DNA from: a virus
Length of the DNA: 22,098 nucleotides
IMG/VR virus record: IMGVR_UViG_3300033141_005977
Coordinates: 1-22,098 of that record
Direction: 5' to 3' (one strand)
Shown one piece after another: positions 1-6,412 of the stretch; position 1 is the first letter of the stretch, and every line of letters begins with the position of its first letter. The notes beneath the pieces were generated by a model that made no database searches, was not told the DNA's origin, and worked only from the letters and a program-made list of their open reading frames with translations. The position numbers and the translations under genes are program-made.

Positions 1-869
1 TGAGTAGTAAAAAAGAACAAAATGATGATTTTCGACCATATTATCCCAAGGGGGACATACCATCCGAACCCCCTCTAAAAGAAATCTCCTTCATGCCATC
101 CACAATCGAGACCATTGATTTTGCCCTATACGATTGGCTTAACGAAGGGCTGGATATATTCTGCACAACCAATGATGGGTGGAAAAAAGTCCCCCTCATA
201 TGGTCAATGCCCGAAAGGTCCTTTCAAACAAAGGATAACAAAGATTTGAGAAATGCTGATGATATTTTTACCTTACCGGTCATCAGTATCGATAGAAGCT
301 CTTTGATAAAGGATCCAAACATGAAAGGTGTCGCATGGTCGCACATTCCCAGGCAAAACGACGCAAAGGGCGGAGTGCTCACTGTTGCGAGAAGGATCCA
401 GCAAGAAAAAACATCAAATTTTGCAGATGCGGATGCAAAAAGGAAATTTAATCAAAAAACTTATCCCCTGAAGAACAAAAAGATTGTTTATGAAACGATA
501 ACGATGCCAATTCCAACATATGTCGTCGCCAATTACAAATTAACCATTACAACCGAATACCAGCAACAAATGAATGAAATTTTTACACCTTTTATGTCAT
601 ATACCGGACAAATTAACAATTTTTTCATAAATCGCGATGGCCATAGATTTGAGGGGTTTGTAGATGGGCAATTTGGACTAGAAAACAATATTTCGGCCCT
701 TGGCGAGGAAGAAAGAAAATACAAAACAGTCATTAATCTAAAGATTTTGGGCTATTTAATGGGTTCTGACAAAAATGATAATCAACCAAAGGCAACGATT
801 CGTGAATCCGCAGCGGAACTTAGGTTTACCAGGGAGAGAGTTGTTTTCGGTGACAAGAAGGAGTATTAG
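1..869 (+). CDS. Tail sheath stabiliser / tail completion protein, T4 gp15-like (start codon cut by window edge)
   Basis: In T4, gp15 caps the top of the tail tube and sheath and forms the connection to the neck. The protein shows the pattern I associate with that family: a VPLIWSMPER stretch early on, LPVISI about 45 residues later, then a Tyr-rich conserved core (VYETITMPIPTYV, ITTEYQQQMNEIF) and a C-terminal RKYKTVINLKILGYLMG. An internal ATG at 93 would give 258 aa, but the frame is open up to base 1, where TG followed by AGT AGT AAA AAA looks like the last two bases of an ATG/GTG start. The full protein would then be about 289 aa, close to T4 gp15 (272 aa). The stop is TAG at 867-869, two bases before the next gene. 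No ribosome-binding site is visible before the ATG at 93, which supports the upstream start. Family assignment is by eye and moderate. Confidence 0.62.
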   Translation, partial: SSKKEQNDDFRPYYPKGDIPSEPPLKEISFMPSTIETIDFALYDWLNEGLDIFCTTNDGWKKVPLIWSMPERSFQTKDNKDLRNADDIFTLPVISIDRSSLIKDPNMKGVAWSHIPRQNDAKGGVLTVARRIQQEKTSNFADADAKRKFNQKTYPLKNKKIVYETITMPIPTYVVANYKLTITTEYQQQMNEIFTPFMSYTGQINNFFINRDGHRFEGFVDGQFGLENNISALGEEERKYKTVINLKILGYLMGSDKNDNQPKATIRESAAELRFTRERVVFGDKKEY

Positions 870-871
870 TC

Positions 872-1705
872 ATGGCTGACGAAGAAAATAAATGGACGAA
901 ACCCTCTAATCCTCCGCCACCTCTTTTTCTAGGCGAAAGAGAGAGAAATCTTGTCAAGCAGGTCAATGACGAGCTTATCGAGAGGGTAATAGGCCAAGCA
1001 ATTACTTATTTACCAATCTCTATGGAGAGATCAAATTTTCACCCACTCTATGGGGAGGCGATAGAAAAGTCATTTTTACCACCAATTCGAGTATATGCTT
1101 TGGTGGAATTTGAAAGTAAAACAACAATAACAACAGATTATGGTATCGATAAAGATTATTCAATCATCGTTCGTTTTCATAACCGCAGACTCCACGAGGA
1201 TCAAAATTTATTCATACGAGAAGGGGATTATGTTCAGTATGGCACTTCTTTTTTCGAAATAGTCACACTTACTGAAGACAGAGACTTGTTTGGCCAAGTT
1301 GACCACCGATTCCAGCTTATCGCCAAGTGCATAAAAACAAGAAGAGGGTTAATAAACCTGGACATCTTGCCTACCGCTACTGTAGCGGCCCTCACTGATA
1401 GCTACGAGGCAGAAGTTGTTCCCACCTTATCTCCCGCATCAATTCCAATAACAAGTGTTGTTCGGCTTATATACTGTGAGGATGCCATCGTGGATATTTC
1501 TTCGGGAACTTCTCTAAATTCTTTTCTTGGTGCCCCAATAACTTTATCTCTAGAGACTGCGGCCATCTATCTAAATGGACTGAGGCAGGAATTGACCGAT
1601 AGTCCTATAACCGGAGAATATTATATTGTTTCTGGCGAACTCTACAGCTCCTTTGACATTTCAATTGGCCAACGCCTGACATTAGAGGTCTTGACATTAG
1701 TATGA
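872..1705 (+). CDS. Neck protein, T4 gp14-like, with extra C-terminal beta-type module
   Basis: This is probably a neck protein that joins the filled head to the completed tail, as T4 gp13/gp14 do. It has 277 aa. Residues 20-165 carry a pattern I recall from gp14-like neck proteins of large aquatic phages: GERERNLVKQVNDELIERV, then QAITYLPIS, FHPLYGEAIEKSFLPPIRVYA, and a tail with GDYVQYG and FFEIVTL. Residues from about 170 to 277 look like a separate small beta domain ending in IYLNGLRQELTD, then YYIVSG and GQRLTLEVL, resembling fibre or adhesin modules. A GAAGGAG ribosome-binding site lies 8 bases upstream, inside the end of the previous gene. Its stop overlaps the next start as ATGA, so it is translationally coupled to the DUF444 gene. 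The neck assignment is moderate; the C-terminal module is inference. Confidence 0.55.
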   Translation: MADEENKWTKPSNPPPPLFLGERERNLVKQVNDELIERVIGQAITYLPISMERSNFHPLYGEAIEKSFLPPIRVYALVEFESKTTITTDYGIDKDYSIIVRFHNRRLHEDQNLFIREGDYVQYGTSFFEIVTLTEDRDLFGQVDHRFQLIAKCIKTRRGLINLDILPTATVAALTDSYEAEVVPTLSPASIPITSVVRLIYCEDAIVDISSGTSLNSFLGAPITLSLETAAIYLNGLRQELTDSPITGEYYIVSGELYSSFDISIGQRLTLEVLTLV

Positions 1706-2907
1706 GTATTTTCAAAGAACATAAATCAATAGCAGATCGCTCCGCAACAGACAGAAAAAGACACAAGCAAAAAATAGATAAAGCACTCAGGGAGGGGTTA
1801 AAGGGTGTGATTGCTGAAGAATCCATCATAGGTCAAAGTGGCAAAAAGAAGGTAAAAATTCCAGTTAAGGGTGTCAGGGAATACCAATTTGTTTATGGGG
1901 ACAACAAAAACAACAAAAAAGCGGGTTCAGCTGGCGATAAAAAAATCAAAAGAGGGCAGATCTTAAGAAAGGGCGGAGGAAAATCAAAACAAGCAGGCAA
2001 AAAAGGATCCCAGGACCCAGGAGAAGAATATTATGAAGTGGAGGTTACATTAGAGGAGCTAGCGGAGTTGCTCTTCACAGACCTTGAGCTACCTGATCTT
2101 GAAAAAAAGAAATTTAGATATATAAAGACCCAAAAACTGAAGAGGCGCGGATTTAGAAAGAAAGGCATGCGATCACGCCTTTCAAAAAAAGAAACTATTA
2201 AGAGAAAAATAAGAAGAAAGAAGAGGGCCGTTGCCGCAGGCACCTATGATCCGGATGGCGAAGAGAGATTCCCTTTCCACGAAGACGATTTAAAATATAA
2301 ACATATGAAATTGAAGCCAGAAGAAAATAATTCTGCAGTCATCTTCTTCTTAATGGATGTTTCCGGCTCAATGACGAAAGACAAGAAATACATCGCCAGA
2401 AGTTTTTATTTTTTATTGTATCAGTTTCTTCGATACAAATACGATAACATAGAGGTTGTTTTTATTTCACATTCGACAGAAGCAAAAGAGGTCAGCGAAG
2501 ATGATTTCTTCAAAAAGGCAACCAGCGGAGGGACCTTGATGTCTACTGCATTAGAATTAGAAAAAGAGATAATAAATAAAAGATATCACCCATCCAGCTG
2601 GAATATATATACTTTTTATTCTGGTGACGGAGAAAACTGGTCCTACGATGACGAAAAAACAATAAGATTGTTTTCAGAACTAAAAGAACTAAATCAAATG
2701 ATGTGCTATGCTGAAATAGACCCATATTCGGTGGGAGAAACCGATTTGTCGTTTTTGTCAAGATCTTTTAATTATAATGTTAGTGAAGCGAGCAAAATGT
2801 GGATGAAAATCAATGCCGTCCTGGGTGATAGTTTTAAGAAAGTAAAACTTACCAAACCAGAACACATTTGGCCATCATTCCGTGAATTATTCGGGGGAAA
2901 CCCGTGA
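1702..2907 (+). CDS. yeaH-like: DUF444 / YeaH-YhbH family von Willebrand factor A protein
   Basis: In bacteria YeaH (YhbH in Bacillus) is encoded with the PrkA/YeaG kinase and SpoVR and acts in starvation or sporulation responses; its biochemical role is poorly known. The 401-aa protein has the full family layout. A basic N-terminus (FKEHKSIADRSATDRKRHKQ) is followed by a Gly/Lys-rich linker near residues 70-105. Next comes the EEYYEVEVTLEELAELLF / DLELPDL segment (about 108-133), then a second basic stretch. The von Willebrand A domain has an intact MIDAS: DVSGS at 219-223, SGGT near 275-278 and YSGDGEN near 306-312. The C-terminus HIWPSFRELFG is also typical. The start overlaps the neck-gene stop (ATGA) and the stop overlaps the SpoVR GTG start, so it depends on coupled translation; its own ribosome-binding site is weak. 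Assignment is firm by motif. Its presence in a phage structural operon is the odd part. Confidence 0.93.
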   Translation: MSIFKEHKSIADRSATDRKRHKQKIDKALREGLKGVIAEESIIGQSGKKKVKIPVKGVREYQFVYGDNKNNKKAGSAGDKKIKRGQILRKGGGKSKQAGKKGSQDPGEEYYEVEVTLEELAELLFTDLELPDLEKKKFRYIKTQKLKRRGFRKKGMRSRLSKKETIKRKIRRKKRAVAAGTYDPDGEERFPFHEDDLKYKHMKLKPEENNSAVIFFLMDVSGSMTKDKKYIARSFYFLLYQFLRYKYDNIEVVFISHSTEAKEVSEDDFFKKATSGGTLMSTALELEKEIINKRYHPSSWNIYTFYSGDGENWSYDDEKTIRLFSELKELNQMMCYAEIDPYSVGETDLSFLSRSFNYNVSEASKMWMKINAVLGDSFKKVKLTKPEHIWPSFRELFGGNP

Positions 2908-4205
2908 AAGATTGGTCCATAAAAGAATTAGAGCATTGGGACACAGAAATTTGCAAAATTGCAAAAGAGAAATATAATCTAGATTGGTTCCCTATCGAGT
3001 ACGAAATCTTAAATTATCATGAGATGATCGGTGCCATGGCATATTCCGGCCTACCGTCACATTACCGTCATTGGTCTTTTGGAAAATCTTTCGAAAGAAC
3101 AATAACTAGATACAATCTTGGGATGGAGGGTTTGCCGTATGAGATGATCATCAATGCGAATCCTTCAATCGCTTACCTCATGCTTGAGAACCCGATGAGT
3201 ACCCATTTATTAACAATGGCTCACTGTGTGGGACATTCAGATTTTTTTAAAAATAACAGAATGTTTAAATATACGAATCCGGCCGACATTCTAGCAAGTT
3301 TCAAATCCGCCGCAAAAAGAGTTAAGTCATATATAGAGGACCCAAATATTGGAATAGAGAAAGTGGAGAGAATCTTAGATGCATGCCATTCTATTCAATA
3401 TCAGGTGCCCCGCACACCGGGAATATTTAGAATGAGCGAGCATGAGACTAAAAAGCTGATTATTAAAAAAGCTAAGGGGAAGATCGATTTATCTTCCGGT
3501 CTGGTAAATAAAAATTATAATCTTTTGGATTTTATCAAGAAGAACGCCAGAAATCTGGAAGATTGGCAGCAAGACTTAATTGAGATGGTGGAGAGAAGAT
3601 CTTCATATTTCATCCCACAGGCTCAAACAAAGATCATGAATGAGGGTTGGGCAGTCACGATTCATGAAAAAATAATGAAAGATTTAAAGCTTGCAGATAA
3701 ATACTATTTAGCATTCTTAAAAACACACAATCAGGTTGTGAGACCTATAGTCGGAAGAGTGAATCCTTATCATCTGGGATATATGATTTTTAAAAAAATT
3801 GAAGAAAAATATGGATTTGAGGAGAGTCTTCTTGTCAGGGAAACCCACGACGATGAGTCCTTTATTCGAAAATATCTAGATGAAGACTTATGTAGAGAAC
3901 TGAACCTATTCAGCTATTCTTACAGCAATAAACAGAAAAATTATGCCATTAATGACATTTCCGATAAAGAAGGGTGGAAAAGCGTTAGGTCCGCCCTAAT
4001 TAGTAATGTAGGGTTGGGGGGAGTTCCTATCGTTTATGTTAAAGACCATGATAAAAAGACAAATACACTTTATATCAAGCATGAGCATGATGGTAGGGAT
4101 TTAGATATCCCGTATGCAAACAAGGTCTACAGCCAGATTTGTTATTTATGGGGCGATGACGTCGATTTTACAGCAATTATAGATGAGGAACTATGGGAAT
4201 TTTAA
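2904..4205 (+). CDS. spoVR-like: SpoVR / YcgB family protein
   Basis: SpoVR is needed for spore cortex formation in Bacillus and is co-encoded with PrkA and YeaH in many non-sporulating bacteria; its molecular activity is not established. The protein has 433 aa, somewhat shorter than the roughly 470-510 aa of bacterial members. Hallmark blocks are in order: DWFPIEYEILNYHEMI (about 27-42), HWSFGK (56-61), NPSIAYLMLEN (86-96), AHCVGHSDFFKNN (106-118), a C-terminal KIMNEGWA (243-250) and GRVNPYHLGY (284-293). The GTG start overlaps the DUF444 stop as GTGA, with a GGGGGAA ribosome-binding site about six bases upstream. The stop TAA lies one base before the internal ATG of the PrkA gene. All conserved His/Asn/Glu blocks I recognise are present, so it does not look decayed. 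Family assignment is firm; its function in the phage is unknown. Confidence 0.93.
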   Translation: MKDWSIKELEHWDTEICKIAKEKYNLDWFPIEYEILNYHEMIGAMAYSGLPSHYRHWSFGKSFERTITRYNLGMEGLPYEMIINANPSIAYLMLENPMSTHLLTMAHCVGHSDFFKNNRMFKYTNPADILASFKSAAKRVKSYIEDPNIGIEKVERILDACHSIQYQVPRTPGIFRMSEHETKKLIIKKAKGKIDLSSGLVNKNYNLLDFIKKNARNLEDWQQDLIEMVERRSSYFIPQAQTKIMNEGWAVTIHEKIMKDLKLADKYYLAFLKTHNQVVRPIVGRVNPYHLGYMIFKKIEEKYGFEESLLVRETHDDESFIRKYLDEDLCRELNLFSYSYSNKQKNYAINDISDKEGWKSVRSALISNVGLGGVPIVYVKDHDKKTNTLYIKHEHDGRDLDIPYANKVYSQICYLWGDDVDFTAIIDEELWEF

Positions 4206-6147
4206 AATGAAACATTCAAAAACAAATAAATTTTTAGAGATCGCAGAGGGGCATAAAAAAAGCAGCAAAAGAGAGAAGTTTTCTGGCACTTTTTCTGATT
4301 TTTTGGAATTGTTGGAAGACGATAAAGATATCGCGATATTGGCCCACAAACGCCTATATAGCACGATCGTTGAAAAGGGAATAACAAGATTGTCAGAAGA
4401 AGATTCCCGCTGTAATAACCTATTTAATGGAGAAGCCCTCAAAACTTATGATTATTTTCAAGATAGGTTTTTTGGAATGGAGCGACCTCTCGCTAAAATT
4501 ATGAGATATTTGCACTCTGCATCGATGAGGGGAGAAGAGAGTAAGCAAGTTTTACTCCTCCTCGGACCCGTCGGAGCCGGTAAATCGGCACTAGTTGAAC
4601 ACATTAAGCGCGCCTTGGAGAATTCTGGCAAACTATATGCTCTTGGGGACTGCCCGATACAAGAAGATCCACTCCATCTTGTTCCTCGCTCCCTCAGAGA
4701 AAACTTTAAAGATATCTATGGAATAAAGATCGAAGGAGACTTATGCCCGGTTTGTCGTCACAACCTATTGGAAGTACACGGCGGAGATTATACAAAATTT
4801 CCAGTAAAAGAAACTTCCTTTTCAATTCGGGGCCGTCGCGGCATCGGAGTTGTTCCGCCTATGGATGCCAACACTCAAGACACAAGCATCCTGATAGGGT
4901 CAGAAGACATTTCTAAATTAGATCTATATCCAGAGGACGACCCTCGTGTTCTGTCCCTTAACGGGGCCTTTAATGTGGGAAATCGTGGAATCGTGGAATT
5001 CGTAGAGGTCTTCAAAAACGAAATAGAGTTCTTGCATACAATGATTACAGCAACTCAAGAAAAAGCTGTCCCGTCTCCTGGTAAAGGGGCGATGATTTAC
5101 TTTGATGGGGTTATCCTTGCCCACTGTAATGAAGCAGAATGGGTTAAATTCAAGTCTGAAAATACAAACGAGGCAATTTTAGATAGAATAGTTCGAGTAA
5201 ACGTTCCATATTGTTTGGAGGTTAGTGAAGAACAAAAGATCTATCAAAAACTTCTTGACGAATCAGATTTCGATGCACATATCGCACCGCACACACTTGA
5301 ACTTGCGGCCATGTTCTCTGTACTCAGTCGGCTAAAATCTTCCAACAAAGTTGACCCCCTCACTAAAATGAAGATCTATGATGGGCAGGAAATCGTCGAA
5401 AAAGGATATATCAAAAAAGTGGATATTAATGATTTGAGGGACGAAGTACGCGACGAGGGAATGACAGGCATCTCGACAAGATTCATTATGAAATCTATAG
5501 ATGCAGCTCTCGCTGATTCCGAAAGGAACATGGTTACACCGATCTCTATTCGGGATGCTCTCGTCAAACAAGTTAAAGAACAGGTCGTTGTAGAAGAGCT
5601 GAGGGAGAAATATTTATCCTTTCTCCAAAAAGAGCTTCACGATGAATATCTCAAAATATTGGAAACAGAAATCACGAAAGCCTTTGTTTCTGCATACCAA
5701 GAACAAGCAGAATCGCTCTTTGACAATTATCTCGATCATGCGGAATCATATGTCAATGGGACCAAGGTTAAAGACAAGGTAACTAATGAAGAAATGGTAG
5801 CTGATGAACCTTTCCTGTGCTCAATCGAAGAACAAATCGGAATAGTCGGTTCCGCAAGAGAAAACTTTAGGGCAGATATCACCGCATACATGTTTGCAAA
5901 ATTGAGAAAAGGCGAAAAGATTGACTGGACATCATATGGTCCTCTTAAAGAGGCCATCGAAAATAAGCTGTTAACTTCGGTACGAGATATCTCCAGAATC
6001 GTCACGAAATCCAAGTCGAGAGATAAGAAGCAGCAAGGAAAATACAATGAAATGGTGAAAACCCTTATCGAAAATTATGGTTACGACGAGAACTCTGCTA
6101 CGGAAATTATCAAGTATGCATCGAATAATCTATGGAGAGACAGTTAA
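4183..6147 (+). CDS. prkA-like: PrkA / YeaG family AAA+ serine protein kinase
   Basis: PrkA (YeaG in E. coli) couples an AAA+ module to a C-terminal kinase-like domain; Bacillus PrkA has also been proposed to be an ATP-dependent protease. The longest reading is 654 aa, close to the bacterial lengths (about 630-645 aa). Visible motifs are the N-terminal FSGTFSDFLELLE and Walker A GPVGAGKS (128-135). They are followed by a CPVC pair (188-191), the family block NRGIVEFVEVFKN (267-279, Walker-B region), FDGVILAHCNEAEW (307-320, sensor Asn) and DRIVRVNVPY with EEQKIYQKLL. A long helical C-terminal part follows. The start at 4183 overlaps SpoVR by 23 bases and has no ribosome-binding site. The in-frame ATG at 4207, one base after the SpoVR stop, gives 646 aa and is equally likely. 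A strong terminator follows the gene. Assignment is firm; its substrate in infection is unknown. Confidence 0.94.
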   Translation: MRNYGNFKMKHSKTNKFLEIAEGHKKSSKREKFSGTFSDFLELLEDDKDIAILAHKRLYSTIVEKGITRLSEEDSRCNNLFNGEALKTYDYFQDRFFGMERPLAKIMRYLHSASMRGEESKQVLLLLGPVGAGKSALVEHIKRALENSGKLYALGDCPIQEDPLHLVPRSLRENFKDIYGIKIEGDLCPVCRHNLLEVHGGDYTKFPVKETSFSIRGRRGIGVVPPMDANTQDTSILIGSEDISKLDLYPEDDPRVLSLNGAFNVGNRGIVEFVEVFKNEIEFLHTMITATQEKAVPSPGKGAMIYFDGVILAHCNEAEWVKFKSENTNEAILDRIVRVNVPYCLEVSEEQKIYQKLLDESDFDAHIAPHTLELAAMFSVLSRLKSSNKVDPLTKMKIYDGQEIVEKGYIKKVDINDLRDEVRDEGMTGISTRFIMKSIDAALADSERNMVTPISIRDALVKQVKEQVVVEELREKYLSFLQKELHDEYLKILETEITKAFVSAYQEQAESLFDNYLDHAESYVNGTKVKDKVTNEEMVADEPFLCSIEEQIGIVGSARENFRADITAYMFAKLRKGEKIDWTSYGPLKEAIENKLLTSVRDISRIVTKSKSRDKKQQGKYNEMVKTLIENYGYDENSATEIIKYASNNLWRDS

Positions 6148-6181
6148 AATAGCCAGCACCCTTTAAACACCAATTTTAAAC

Positions 6182-6219
6182 AAAGCCTCGTAATATTTTT
6201 ACGGGGTTTGTTTTTTTTT
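6182..6219 (+). terminator. Strong intrinsic terminator after the YeaH-SpoVR-PrkA genes
   Basis: The left arm at 6183-6193 (AAGCCTCGTAA) pairs with the right arm at 6199-6209 (TTACGGGGTTT) as 11 base pairs including two G-T wobbles. The loop is 5 bases, and nine T residues follow at 6211-6219. This is a textbook rho-independent structure that closes the neck/triad transcription unit before the adhesion cassette. Confidence 0.88.
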
Positions 6220-6402
6220 GTTGCCATATTCAGTTATTTTTTGCTTTTGAGGATAGGTGGCACTATCTACGAACGACTTGGTGCAACCTTAGACCAAGCT
6301 CTTGTTTTTTTGAAAAACCTCGGTTTTTTTTAAGAGCAAATTTACTTTTTTTTAAGGAGAAAAAAATATGAAAATAAATAAAACAAATAGGAGGAACTTA
6401 TC
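6220..6402 (+). promoter_or_regulatory. Structured leader before the LamG gene
   Basis: This is a non-coding stretch apart from the small leader frame at 6368. It holds several short inverted repeats in series: GATAG/CTATC (6252-6256 with 6263-6267), CTTGGT/ACCAAG (6277-6282 with 6293-6298) and an A-T hairpin capped by CTCG (AAAAAC 6313-6318 with GTTTTT 6323-6328, running into T residues to 6331). An outer GCTCTT/AAGAGC pair (6298-6303 with 6332-6337) could enclose the last one. Another T run lies at 6345-6353. Some of these may be additional weak terminators; alternatively the region is a regulatory 5' leader. No convincing -35/-10 pair was seen. Confidence 0.4.
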
Positions 6403-6412
6403 ATGGCTTTAA
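6368..6412 (+). CDS. Possible 14-codon leader peptide overlapping the LamG start
   Basis: The frame reads MKINKTNRRNLSWL and ends at TAA 6410-6412, ten bases past the first base of the LamG ATG at 6403. It has a perfect AAGGAG ribosome-binding site at 6354-6359, 8 bases from its ATG. Its own coding sequence contains the AGGAGG ribosome-binding site (6389-6394) of the LamG gene, read as two rare Arg codons AGG AGG. It is either a coupling leader peptide or a remnant start; I cannot tell without translation data. Confidence 0.35.
   Translation: MKINKTNRRNLSWL

Noticed and set aside
4924-5124. Small - strand frames under the PrkA and DUF444 genes
   Set aside because: They are antisense shadows of conserved coding sequence, with no start signals or recognisable products.
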